Shown here: piece by piece, positions 15,740 to 23,713 of the stretch
Layout of the letters: each line of letters starts with the position of its first letter
Numbering within the stretch: the stretch's first letter is position 1
Source of the DNA: Amycolatopsis sp. CA-230715
GTDB taxonomy: Bacteria; Actinomycetota; Actinomycetes; Mycobacteriales; Pseudonocardiaceae
Direction of reading: 5' to 3'
Assembly (NCBI RefSeq): GCF_018736145.1
Contig: NZ_CP059997.1
Location: 7,439,501 to 7,503,500 of the forward strand
Length of the DNA: 64,000 nt
Notes under the pieces: model-generated
Seen by the model: only the letters and a program-made list of their open reading frames with translations
What the model was told of the DNA's origin: nothing
Database searches by the model: none
Program-made: the position numbers and the translations under genes

Positions 15740-16195
15740 CTACCGCTGCGGAGGTCCTTGCGGCGGCCGGTATCCCGGTTGCGGGAACGGCGCAAACCCT
15801 TGTGGCGGCGGGAATCCCGGCGGCTGGGCGAAACCGGGATGCCCGCCGGGCGGGAGCTGCTGGGTGACCGCGTCGGAGCCGCGGTTCCGCCCGCGCCGCC
15901 GGATCGCGACGACCAGCCGCCAGCCGCAGCCGGCGGCGACCACCGCGCCGATCCCGAGCGTGATCCACCGGCCGCCCGACTGGAAGGCGTTCGCGTCGTC
16001 GATCGCTTCCTGGCGCTTTTCTTCGTAGCTCTTCCGGGATTTCGTGCCGTAAGAGGTCGTTTCGCAGTAGGTGCCGGGTCGCATGGCCTCGCTGCCGCAC
16101 AGCACACCGCCGTTGCCGACCGTCCCGAACGCGCCGAGCGCCATCAGTGCCAGTCCGATCAGCAGCCCGACCGACCACCAGACCACGCTCTTCAT
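15740..16195 (-). CDS. two-helix membrane protein with Pro/Gly-rich tail
   Basis: About 151 residues. The first helix VVWWSVGLLIGLALMALGAF is followed by an outer loop with two cysteines (LCGSEAMRPGTYCETTSYG) that could form a disulphide, then a second helix (ITLGIGAVVAAGCGWRLVVAI) and a cytosolic tail rich in Pro, Gly and Gln (QPPGFPPPQGFAPFPQPGYRPP), probably disordered. ATG 16195 has AAGGGG upstream; the frame extends to 16234. Similar small proteins are frequent in Amycolatopsis, but I know no function. Confidence 0.65.
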   Translation of the reverse strand: MKSVVWWSVGLLIGLALMALGAFGTVGNGGVLCGSEAMRPGTYCETTSYGTKSRKSYEEKRQEAIDDANAFQSGGRWITLGIGAVVAAGCGWRLVVAIRRRGRNRGSDAVTQQLPPGGHPGFAQPPGFPPPQGFAPFPQPGYRPPQGPPQR

Positions 16196-16255
16196 CCCAT
16201 GCCCCTTTTGGCTCGGCCCGGCGAGTCGGGACATATCAGACCACAGATCGAACTG

Positions 16256-16996
16256 TTACGCATCTCCTTCTGATGTCACATTTGAAACCGCGAGCCCGTG
16301 GAGTGCGGTCACGGGCGGCCTGCCGCCGGTGAGCAGGAGCGCGGTGATCCGGTCGGCGGTGCCCGGGGCGAAGCGCACGTGGCCGCCGGGGAGTTCGACG
16401 ACCCTGCCCGTGCGGTCGAGCGGCACCCGCGCGATTTGGCTCAACCAAGCCGCGGACGCGTCCGGGTCGGGGGTTTCCACCACGAATCCGGCGAGATCGT
16501 GCACGCCGCGGTTGACGCGCCCCTCGGCGGCCTGCTGCGCGAGCACCTCCGGCGCCGGCGAGTACGTGATGAAGAACGGCGCCCAGTCCGGCGCCCCCTT
16601 CAGGATCACTTCGCGGAACGACACCGGTGAGCCGTCGAAGGTGAACGTGGTCAGCTCCGCGGAGTGGCCCTCCTGGCGCAGTCGCTCCGCGGTCTCGGCC
16701 GCGTCCGTCACGTGGATCGCGAAGTTGAGCGCGCCGCCGCCGCTGCCGATCAGCGAGTCGATCGCGGGCATCCAGTCGGCGATCGCGACCCCGAACGGCG
16801 AACCGGAGAACGTGGCGCGGTCTTCGACGGTCAGGATCTCGACGTACCGGGTGTCGAGCCGCCACGCCCCGTTGCGCATCCCGCGGTGCGGCGGGTTCAC
16901 GTGCGCGGGGAGCCCGGCCGCGGTGTAGTCGCCGACCGCGCGGGGAACATCGGGCACGCAGTGCAGGAGATGGTCGAACCTCGGTGACTCGGACAT
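16256..16996 (-). CDS. VOC family protein (Glyoxalase_3-like)
   Basis: 246 residues with the VOC double beta-alpha-beta layout: N-terminal FDHLLHCVPDVPRAVGDY, which carries the usual metal-ligand His, and a second half beginning VHDLAGFVVETPDP. Resembles glyoxalase-like domain PF13468, an unspecified lyase/isomerase/dioxygenase fold. GGGAGG precedes the ATG. A 19-bp palindrome resembling an iron box lies directly upstream (17013-17031). Enzyme substrate unknown. Confidence 0.8.
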   Translation of the reverse strand: MSESPRFDHLLHCVPDVPRAVGDYTAAGLPAHVNPPHRGMRNGAWRLDTRYVEILTVEDRATFSGSPFGVAIADWMPAIDSLIGSGGGALNFAIHVTDAAETAERLRQEGHSAELTTFTFDGSPVSFREVILKGAPDWAPFFITYSPAPEVLAQQAAEGRVNRGVHDLAGFVVETPDPDASAAWLSQIARVPLDRTGRVVELPGGHVRFAPGTADRITALLLTGGRPPVTALHGLAVSNVTSEGDA

Positions 16997-17012
16997 GCAT
17001 GAACCTCCCAGT

Positions 17013-17031
17013 TTAGGTAAGGCTCAGCTTA
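17013..17031. promoter_or_regulatory. possible iron box (IdeR/DmdR-type operator)
   Basis: TTAGGTAAGGCTCAGCTTA agrees with the IdeR/DmdR consensus TTAGGTTAGGCTAACCTAA at 15 of 19 positions. It lies 17 bp upstream of the Glyoxalase_3-like gene and overlaps the stop codon of the SnoaL-like gene. Confidence 0.5.
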
Positions 17032-17439
17032 CTCAATGCGGTCCAGTACGCGTTCGACGAGTGCGGTATCGCAATGCTCGATCACCTCGGTGAGGCGGCC
17101 GTTTCGCACGCGGAAGACGAAGCAGTACGTCTGGTGGTAGGCCCGGCCGCGCCGGGTGGTCCCGCGGCCGCGAGCCTGCACCGCGACGCGGTCGCCGTCG
17201 GCGAGGACGTAGTCCGCTTCCAGTCGGTAGCCGTCGTCGTCGAACTGCGCCATCAGCGGCCGGAGCAGCTTCGTCAGCACGGCCTCCTTCGGCTCCCACG
17301 TCCGCGACCACGACCAGTCGCCGGGGAACACCCAGCGGAAGTCGTCGGCCATCGCCTCGCTCAGCGCGCGCACGTTCCCCTTGGCCATTTCGTCGAAGAC
17401 GCGGCGTAGCAGCTCTCGGTTTTCTTCGGTGCTCGTCAT
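17029..17439 (-). CDS. SnoaL-like / NTF2-fold protein
   Basis: 136 residues, nuclear transport factor 2 fold (SnoaL-like): NRELLRRVFDEMAKGNVRALSEAMADDFRWVFPGDWSWSRTWEPKEAVLTKLL at the front and the closing strand NGRLTEVIEHCDTALVERVL. The family includes polyketide cyclases, ketosteroid isomerases and epoxide hydrolases; which applies here cannot be told. The ATG at 17439 is preferred because the frame upstream enters the divergent promoter. It diverges from a LysR gene, its likely regulator. Confidence 0.82.
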   Translation of the reverse strand: MTSTEENRELLRRVFDEMAKGNVRALSEAMADDFRWVFPGDWSWSRTWEPKEAVLTKLLRPLMAQFDDDGYRLEADYVLADGDRVAVQARGRGTTRRGRAYHQTYCFVFRVRNGRLTEVIEHCDTALVERVLDRIE

Positions 17440-17464
17440 GGCGTCCAGCCTGGGGCACGCGCAA

Positions 17465-17492
17465 ATATGCGACAAGCGATTGTCTGGCATAT
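17465..17492. promoter_or_regulatory. LysR-type binding region
   Basis: Interrupted dyad ATATGC-GACAA-GCGA-TTGTC-tg-GCATAT in the 71-bp gap between the SnoaL-like and LysR genes; outer arms are perfect (ATATGC/GCATAT), inner arms too (GACAA/TTGTC). Such a nested dyad is typical of LysR sites. Confidence 0.55.
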
Positions 17493-17510
17493 CTGGTATT
17501 TGTATTTCGC

Positions 17511-18425
17511 ATGGCTGAGTTCACGGTGCTGGGGCTGCGCGTGGTCAGGGCGGCCGCCGCGCACGGGTCGTTCTCGGTCGCGGCCGAACGGCTGGGCTAC
17601 ACGCAATCGGCGGTTTCGCGGCAGATCGCGCTCATGGAGCAGGTCGCGGGCTGCCCGCTGTTCGAGCGCGGGGCGCGGGGCGTGCGGCCGACCGAAGCGG
17701 GCCTCCTCGTGGTCCGGCACGCCGAAGCCGTGCTCACCGAGCTCCACACGGCGCGGAAGGGCTTGGCGGAGCTCGGATCCGCTCGCGCGCCGCGGTTGCG
17801 GGTCGGCGCGTTCTCCACCGCGATGGCCGCACTCGTGCCCGACGCGATCGCGGCGTTCGTCGACCGGCAACCGCGGGCGAAGGTGTCGCTGCGGGAAGGG
17901 CTGAGCCCCGCGCTGCTCAACGCGGTCGCGCGCGGGCGGATCGACTTCGCGGTGGTGACGTCGCCCGGGGAACCGCCGCCGGGCGTCGAACTCACGGCAC
18001 TGCTCGACGATCCGCTGTTCCTCGCGGTGCCGCGCTCGCATCCGCTCGCTTCGTCGCCGGGCGTCGGCGCCTCGGAGTTGCGGACGCAGCGCTGGATCGC
18101 GGGCAGCGCGGATCCGGGCTCGACCTTGCTCGGCGCGTGGGCAGGTTCCTCGTGGCAGCCCGAAATCGCGTTCGTGGCACGGGACTGGGTCGCGAAGTTC
18201 GGGCTGGTGTCCGCGGGCCTCGGCGTCACCATGGTGCCGGGCCTGGTGGTGCCGTCCCTGCCGCCGTCCGTCGTCGCGGTGCCGGTGGACGAGGCGGCCG
18301 CCGTCCGCGCCACGGCGGTGGCATACCGGACGACGACCGATGCGCACCGCGCCTTCGTGACCGCGCTGGAGGACACCGCGGCCGGACTCGCCGCGGAGGC
18401 CAGGCGGCGGGTCAGGGCGCGTTAG
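17511..18425 (+). CDS. LysR family regulator
   Basis: 304 residues. The N-terminal HTH is FSVAAERLGYTQSAVSRQIALMEQVAGCPLFER (about 21-53), followed by a linker helix and a periplasmic-binding-like effector domain (LRVGAFSTAMAALVPDAIAAF onwards). Divergent from the SnoaL-like gene, with a dyad between the two, so it probably controls that gene and itself. Its stop overlaps the stop of the next convergent gene by 3-4 bases. Confidence 0.9.
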   Translation: MAEFTVLGLRVVRAAAAHGSFSVAAERLGYTQSAVSRQIALMEQVAGCPLFERGARGVRPTEAGLLVVRHAEAVLTELHTARKGLAELGSARAPRLRVGAFSTAMAALVPDAIAAFVDRQPRAKVSLREGLSPALLNAVARGRIDFAVVTSPGEPPPGVELTALLDDPLFLAVPRSHPLASSPGVGASELRTQRWIAGSADPGSTLLGAWAGSSWQPEIAFVARDWVAKFGLVSAGLGVTMVPGLVVPSLPPSVVAVPVDEAAAVRATAVAYRTTTDAHRAFVTALEDTAAGLAAEARRRVRAR

Positions 18426-19438
18426 CGGGTCGGCGCGGCGGGGGTCGACGGCCCGCCGCAGGTGTCGACGCCGTCGACCGGCTTGTCGGGGTCGAAGACG
18501 TTGGTCTCATCCGTACCCGGGAGCGCGTCGTACGCGCGGGTTTCGCTGTACACCGGTGCCAGCAAGCCCTTGTCGCTCGCGCCGCAGGCCATCGAATAGG
18601 TCTCGCCCTGCGACTCCCCCGGTGCCAGGCCCTGGTCGGCGGCCTGGTAGCGCCCGCCCTTCCGGAGGTGGTAGTTGCCGTCCACCTTGTGGAAGGCCAC
18701 GTGGTCACCGGGCCCGGTCAGCGAGTCCGGGTTCGGCGCGTCGAACGCGTACGCGACGACATAGGCGGTGTGCACGATCAGTTCTCCCGGGTCGTCGCCC
18801 TGGCGGGCGCTCAGCTTCCCGGTCAGGCGCGGCCCGGTGGGCAACAGGTGGAAACCGTCGGCCACCCTCACCACGAAGGCGGAGGCCAACCTGGGGTCGG
18901 TGCCGTCCAAGACCTCCTTGGTCCGCTTCGCCTCGTTCGGGGCGAGCAACGCCAGATACGCACTGGGGTCGTGGCCTTCGAGCATGCGGCGGTCGAGATC
19001 GGAGGCGGCGATCGCCTGCTTGACGCGTTCGTAGGCGTCACCGACCTCCTTCGCGCTGAACCCGCCGATCGCGACGGGCGCGGGGGCGGTGAACCCGGCG
19101 ACGCCGTCACGCCACGCGTCGGCGGGCGTGTTCGCGAAGGGCGCCTTCAGATCGACGTTCGCGCGGTCGGGCAGCGCGTTCCGCGACGTGGACGGGCTCG
19201 GGTTCGCTGATCGTTGCACCAGGACGACCGCGATACCGACGAGCGCCACCGCGACGAGCCCGCCGACGAGCCAGCTCCGCGTTCGCAGCCCGGGTTTCCG
19301 CGGTGTGCGCGGCTTCATCCGCTTCAGGTTCCGGCGGCGCCGCGATCTTCGCACCTCGGTCCACGCTTCGCGCTCGGCGTGCTTCTGCCAGTCCGGATCC
19401 ATCAGGTCCGGATGTGTTTCGATGTCCCGTTCATCCAT
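18422..19438 (-). CDS. membrane-anchored extracytoplasmic protein, unknown function
   Basis: 338 residues. A charged cytosolic N-terminus (DERDIETHPDLMDPDWQKHAEREAW, then an Arg/Lys-rich stretch) is followed by one membrane helix (SWLVGGLVAVALVGIAVVLV, about 60-80) and an outside domain of about 250 residues with two C-terminal cysteines (MACGASDKG and VDTCGGPS). ATG 19438 is used because residues upstream are of shadow-frame type. I do not recognise the domain; similar proteins are common in Pseudonocardiaceae. Confidence 0.72.
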   Translation of the reverse strand: MDERDIETHPDLMDPDWQKHAEREAWTEVRRSRRRRNLKRMKPRTPRKPGLRTRSWLVGGLVAVALVGIAVVLVQRSANPSPSTSRNALPDRANVDLKAPFANTPADAWRDGVAGFTAPAPVAIGGFSAKEVGDAYERVKQAIAASDLDRRMLEGHDPSAYLALLAPNEAKRTKEVLDGTDPRLASAFVVRVADGFHLLPTGPRLTGKLSARQGDDPGELIVHTAYVVAYAFDAPNPDSLTGPGDHVAFHKVDGNYHLRKGGRYQAADQGLAPGESQGETYSMACGASDKGLLAPVYSETRAYDALPGTDETNVFDPDKPVDGVDTCGGPSTPAAPTR

Positions 19439-19549
19439 CGTGGACGACCCCTCCAGTGCGACTCGACACCACCTCATCGCCGCGGAAGGCCTGCCGTTAC
19501 GCCGTGCCCGCTGGGCCGGGTGGCGGAACGGCCGGGCTAAAGTGGCCTG

Positions 19550-20776
19550 GTGTCCGTTGCCGGGGAGCCCGAGGTGAGACCGAAGGCGGACCGGCGGCGG
19601 ATCGCACTGGCGGGAGTCGCGCTGACCGCGGTCTCCTTCGTGGTGTTCGCGATCGTCGGCGGCGGTTTCCTCGATCTGCACGTCTACCGCGTCGGCGGAT
19701 ACGCGTGGCTGCACGGCATCGGCCTGTACTCAGACGAATTCCCGCGGCTGGTCCCGGTGCAGCCGCTGCCGTTCACCTACCCGCCGCTGGCCGCGATCCT
19801 GTTCGCCCCCGTCTCGGCGCTGCCGTGGCAGGTGGCGAAGTTCGCCATCACGCTCGTCAGCGCCGCCGCGCTGGTGACCACGACCGCGCTCGTCGCGCGG
19901 CGCCTCTACGGCACGGGCAGGGCGGCCGCGATCGCCGGGTTCGGCGCCGCGGCGGTGTCGCTGCTGTTCGAGCCCGTTCGCAAGACCGTCGAGTTCGGAC
20001 AGGTCAACCTGCTGCTGATGGGCCTGGTCGCGCTCGACTGCCTGAGCCCGCGCACCCGGTGGCCGCGCGGGCTGCTGATCGGCCTCGCCGCCGCGATCAA
20101 GCTGACGCCCGCGGTGTTCGTGCTGTTCTTCCTGGTGCGGCGCCAGTACCGGCCGGCGGCCGTGTCGGTCGCCTCGTTCGCGGGATTCGGGCTGGCCGGG
20201 TACGCGCTCGCGCCGTCGGACACCGCCGGCTACTGGTTCGGCGTGCTGCTGCACCCGGAGCGCATCGGCGGTACCACCTACCCGTTCAACCAGTGCTACC
20301 AGGCGATCCTGCACCGGCTCCTGCCCGACGGGACGGTGCTGAGCGCGCTGTGGTTCGCGCTCGTCGTGCTCACGATCGGCCTCGCGGTGCTGGCGGCCGC
20401 GCGGGCCCGCGCCGCCGGTGACGACGTGACGGCGTTGCTCGCGGTCGCGCTCGGCGGGCTGCTGGCGTCGCCGGTGAGCTGGTCGCACCACTGGGTGTGG
20501 GTGGTGCCCGCCGGTATCGCGATGGTGCACCGGTTCGGTTCGACGTGGCGCGGCCGCGCGCTCATTGCCGCGGTTCTGGCGGTCTACGCGGTCGGTGCGC
20601 ACGCGTTCCTGCCCGATCGCGGCGCCGAGCTGGACTGGTCGTGGTGGCAGCACCTACTCGGCTCGTCGTACGTGCTGGTGGGGTTCGGCGCGCTCGTCGT
20701 GCTCGCGCTGCGGCGCGACCGCGTTCCCGCGGAACCGGTGGCCCATGGCGGGGAAAGGAGTGTCGACCTTGCGTGA
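19550..20776 (+). CDS. GT87 family glycosyltransferase (polyprenol-phosphate-mannose type)
   Basis: Polytopic membrane glycosyltransferase of 408 residues (DUF2029/GT87), with about 10 helices. After the first helix comes FLDLHVYRVGGYAWLHG, whose Asp is the expected catalytic residue of this GT-C fold, and the loop LPFTYPPLAAILFAP is characteristic. Relatives transfer mannose or arabinose from a decaprenyl carrier to lipoglycans outside the membrane. GTG start at 19550 has TAAAGT seven to twelve bases upstream, so the transcript may be leaderless. The end overlaps the next gene by 8 bases. Confidence 0.85.
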   Translation: MSVAGEPEVRPKADRRRIALAGVALTAVSFVVFAIVGGGFLDLHVYRVGGYAWLHGIGLYSDEFPRLVPVQPLPFTYPPLAAILFAPVSALPWQVAKFAITLVSAAALVTTTALVARRLYGTGRAAAIAGFGAAAVSLLFEPVRKTVEFGQVNLLLMGLVALDCLSPRTRWPRGLLIGLAAAIKLTPAVFVLFFLVRRQYRPAAVSVASFAGFGLAGYALAPSDTAGYWFGVLLHPERIGGTTYPFNQCYQAILHRLLPDGTVLSALWFALVVLTIGLAVLAAARARAAGDDVTALLAVALGGLLASPVSWSHHWVWVVPAGIAMVHRFGSTWRGRALIAAVLAVYAVGAHAFLPDRGAELDWSWWQHLLGSSYVLVGFGALVVLALRRDRVPAEPVAHGGERSVDLA

Positions 20777-21584
20777 GCTGCCACTCGTCGGAGACCTGAA
20801 ATCCGACTGCGCCAACTGCTTCGGCCTGTGCTGCGTCGCGCTCGCCTTCACCAGGTCCGCGGATTTCGCGGTGGACAAGGAAATCGGCGAGCCGTGCCGG
20901 AACCTGTCGGCGGACTTCCGCTGCGGTATCCACCGCGATCTCCGCGAAAAGGGGTTCTCCGGCTGCACCGTGTTCGAATGCTTCGGTGCGGGGCAACGGG
21001 TTTCCCAGGTGATTTACGGCGGCACGAGCTGGCGCGAGGAACCGGAAACGGCGCCGCAGATGTACGCCGTGTTCGGGGTGGTGCGGCAACTGCACGAACT
21101 CGAGTGGTACCTCGCCGAAGCGATGGCGCTGCGCCCGGCCGAGGACGTCCGCGACGCGTTGGCGGAAACCGAATCCCTCGCGGGGGAGAGCCCGGAAGCG
21201 TTGCTGGCGCTCGATGTCGCCGCGCACCGGGAGAAGGTCAACGCCCTGCTCCTGCGGACGAGCGAGGCGGTCCGCGCGGAGTTCCGGAGCAGGAAGAAGG
21301 AGCGCAGGGGCGCGGACCTCATCGGCGCGAAGCTGCGGAAGGCCGATCTGCGCGGCGCGAACCTGCGCGGGGCCTACCTCATCGGGGCGGACCTGCGCGG
21401 CGCCGATTTGCGGCTCGCCGATCTCATCGGCGCCGACCTGCGCGACACCGATCTGCGGGGCGCCGATCTCACCGGTGGTTTCTTTCTCACCCAGGCCCAG
21501 CTCAACGCGGCGAACGGCGATGCGGCGACCCGGATCCCCGCTTCGCTCGAACGTCCGGCGCACTGGTCCCCGAAGCGCCGTTGA
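20769..21584 (+). CDS. Cys-rich protein with C-terminal pentapeptide repeats
   Basis: 271 residues, soluble. The N-terminal part has a metal-binding look: CANCFGLCC at about 11-19 plus further Cys in EPCRNL, FRCGIH and FSGCTVFEC, recalling CxxCxxxCC zinc/iron-chelating domains. The C-terminal part (about 180-240) is a run of A(D/N)LxG pentapeptide repeats forming a quadrilateral beta-helix. TTG at 20769 is chosen because GGAAAGGAG ends 8 bases before it; GTG 20760 and ATG 20745 are alternatives. Translationally coupled to the GT87 gene. Function unknown. Confidence 0.78.
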   Translation: MRELPLVGDLKSDCANCFGLCCVALAFTRSADFAVDKEIGEPCRNLSADFRCGIHRDLREKGFSGCTVFECFGAGQRVSQVIYGGTSWREEPETAPQMYAVFGVVRQLHELEWYLAEAMALRPAEDVRDALAETESLAGESPEALLALDVAAHREKVNALLLRTSEAVRAEFRSRKKERRGADLIGAKLRKADLRGANLRGAYLIGADLRGADLRLADLIGADLRDTDLRGADLTGGFFLTQAQLNAANGDAATRIPASLERPAHWSPKRR

Positions 21585-21610
21585 CCCGATGTCCACTATG
21601 GACTGAACGC

Positions 21611-21647
21611 GGCAGGGCCCGCTCGCCGGTGACGAGCGGGCCCTGCC
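21611..21647. terminator. perfect hairpin terminator
   Basis: 15-bp arms GGCAGGGCCCGCTCG / CGAGCGGGCCCTGCC with a 7-base loop, between the convergent pentapeptide and protease genes. Confidence 0.85.
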
Positions 21648-21660
21648 GTGATCGGGGATA

Positions 21661-22677
21661 TCAGGCCAGTTCGAGGCCGTACGCCTGGAGTTCGAGCGTC
21701 AGCGGGTAGAAGTAGCTGGTCTGGGTGTCGCCACCGGACAGGGTGCCGAGCCCGGTCGAGCCGTCGTAGGCGGGGCCGCCGGAGTCGCCGTGGTCGGTGT
21801 GCGCGGTGGTGCCGAACTCGTGGTTGAGCACGCCGACGTCGAAGTTCACCGACTCGTCGACCGAGGTGATCTGGCCGCCGCCACCGCCGGTGGTCGAGCC
21901 CTGCTTCTGCATCTGCTCGCCGACGGTCGGCTCGCCAGCCTTGTCGATCTTCTGGCCGGTGTTGATCTCACCGGGCCCGGTGCCGTTCGGGCGGGTCAGC
22001 AGGCCCGAGTCGGCGTCAGGGCAGTTGCTCTCGACGATCTCCGCGCCGCTCACGTCGCCACCGGACCAGGTGCCGCCGAGGTTGGTGCAGTGCCCGGCGG
22101 TGAGCAGGAACGGCGAGCCGCCCCTGGTCACGTTGAAGCCGAGCGAGCAGCGGCCCTGGTCGTTCTGGATCGCGTCGCCGCCGGCGATGTGGAGTTCGAG
22201 CTTGCCGGTCCGGTGCTCGACGCGGACCTTGTCGCCCTGCTGCCGCGCGGCCGCGGTGACCTTGGCCGCGGTCGCCGGGCTGGCGGCGTCGTAGATCTTC
22301 ACCACGACCTGGTTGGTGCTGGTGTCGATGCCCCACGCGGTCTGCGGCACGCCCTTGACCGCGTCGAGCGCGTTCTTCGTCGCGGTCAGCGCCGCGAAGC
22401 TGTGCTTGACCTGCTTGGCGGTCAGCCCCGCCGCTTCCACCTTCCGCGCGGCCGCGCCGTCCAGCACGTTCACGACGGCCTTGCCGTGGTCGAGGTAGTA
22501 ACCGCCGGATGCCGAGCCGAGCGCGTCGGTGACCTGGTCCGCCTGGCTGATCGCGAGCTGCTGTGCCTGGGCGAACGAGACGGTGGGGGCCGCGCTGGCC
22601 GACGGAAGGGACATGCTGAACGCGAGCGCGGTGCCCGCGAACACCGCGAAACCGGCGAGGGACTTCTTGGGAGCCAT
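21661..22677 (-). CDS. secreted S1 serine protease, streptogrisin-like
   Basis: Preproprotein of 338 residues. Signal peptide at about 1-29 (KKSLAGFAVFAGTALAFSMSLPSASA), an alpha-lytic-type propeptide (about 30-165) that folds the enzyme, then the chymotrypsin-like protease. Catalytic His lies in LLTAGHC (about 196), Ser in GDSGGP (about 298), and Asp is probably that of DADSGLL. One cysteine pair around the His (GRCSLG...GHC) matches streptogrisins. Start ATG 22677 has GGAGG six bases before it. An upstream palindrome (22791-22805) may control it. Extracellular protein degradation. Confidence 0.9.
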   Translation of the reverse strand: MAPKKSLAGFAVFAGTALAFSMSLPSASAAPTVSFAQAQQLAISQADQVTDALGSASGGYYLDHGKAVVNVLDGAAARKVEAAGLTAKQVKHSFAALTATKNALDAVKGVPQTAWGIDTSTNQVVVKIYDAASPATAAKVTAAARQQGDKVRVEHRTGKLELHIAGGDAIQNDQGRCSLGFNVTRGGSPFLLTAGHCTNLGGTWSGGDVSGAEIVESNCPDADSGLLTRPNGTGPGEINTGQKIDKAGEPTVGEQMQKQGSTTGGGGGQITSVDESVNFDVGVLNHEFGTTAHTDHGDSGGPAYDGSTGLGTLSGGDTQTSYFYPLTLELQAYGLELA

Positions 22678-22790
22678 CAACATCCTCCTGAATCAGGGCA
22701 GGGTGGAGAACGTGCGCGAGGGGTCGCGCGGGTGAAGCAGGAGCACGTGAAAGCATGGAACTCGGGCCGTACCAGCCGCCACCGCCAAAG

Positions 22791-22805
22791 GTTGGTTATT
22801 AACCA
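22791..22805. promoter_or_regulatory. palindromic operator upstream of the protease gene
   Basis: Perfect palindrome TTGGTTA-T-TAACCAA in the AT-rich part of the 214-bp gap between the EamA and protease genes, about 114 bp before the protease start. Confidence 0.5.
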
Positions 22806-22891
22806 AAGCTATCTATCGACTATTTTGCCGAACCTTTACCGTGAATTGATGGGTACTTGAACCGCGGCACGCAATTCCGCCGGAGCGCCGA

Positions 22892-23713
22892 TCAGCTCAG
22901 GGTAAGGAGCCCGATCGCCGCACCGGCGCCCAACAGCCCCACCGCCTGCGGCCAGGTAAGCCGCTCGCGAAGTGCGGTGACGCCGAGCAGCACTGGGATG
23001 GCCGGGTAGAGCGACGACAGCACCACGGCGATGCTCACGATCTGGTAGCGCGCCGAGAGCAGGTAGCAGACGAGCGCGAGCGCGGCGATCCCTCCGTTCA
23101 GTGCCGCGGCGGCGCGAAGACGCGGCGGCGGGCGTTCCGCCGAGCGCGCCATCGGCAGGATCGCGAGCGTTGCCGCGAGCCGCCCGGCGACGATCGGCCA
23201 GAGCCCCGACGACGGCGCCGCCTGCGCGAGCGCGAGGTACTGCAGCGCGATCCCCGCGCTGGCGATCAGCGCGTCGGGCACCGCGGCGGGATCGGTGCCG
23301 GCGCCGCGCTTGCGGGAAACCAGCCACAGCGCGGGCAGCGCCACCACGATCCCGCTCCACGCGAGCGGTGTCGGCCGGTCGCCGAGCAGCGCGACGCCGA
23401 CGAGCACCGGCAGTGCGACCCCGCCCACCGCGCTGACCGGGACGACAACGCTCATCGCGCCCCTGCTCAGTCCTTTGTAGAGGAACGCCATGCCTGTCCC
23501 GGTGCCGATCCCGGACAGTGCTCCCCAGCCGAGATCGGCGAGTCCGACGCCGGGGCTCGGCACGAACGGCGCGACGAGCACGGCGAGCGCGAACCCGCTC
23601 GCCTGGCCGATGAGCGCGACCGCAGCCGGGTTGGCGCGGCGGGAAAGCAGCCCGCCCGCGTAGTCCGCGATGCCATAGCAGAGCGCGGAAGCCAATGCCA
23701 GCAGCGCACCCAT
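22892..23713 (-). CDS. EamA family (DMT) transporter
   Basis: 273 residues with ten membrane helices in two EamA repeats (first: MGALLALASALCYGIADYAGGLL; second: ALIASAGIALQYLALAQAAPSSGLWPIV). Drug/metabolite exporter superfamily; substrate unknown. Its ATG overlaps the stop of the MarR gene upstream (TGATG), so the pair is co-translated and the MarR probably controls export. The frame extends upstream to 23812 only within the MarR gene. Confidence 0.85.
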   Translation of the reverse strand: MGALLALASALCYGIADYAGGLLSRRANPAAVALIGQASGFALAVLVAPFVPSPGVGLADLGWGALSGIGTGTGMAFLYKGLSRGAMSVVVPVSAVGGVALPVLVGVALLGDRPTPLAWSGIVVALPALWLVSRKRGAGTDPAAVPDALIASAGIALQYLALAQAAPSSGLWPIVAGRLAATLAILPMARSAERPPPRLRAAAALNGGIAALALVCYLLSARYQIVSIAVVLSSLYPAIPVLLGVTALRERLTWPQAVGLLGAGAAIGLLTLS

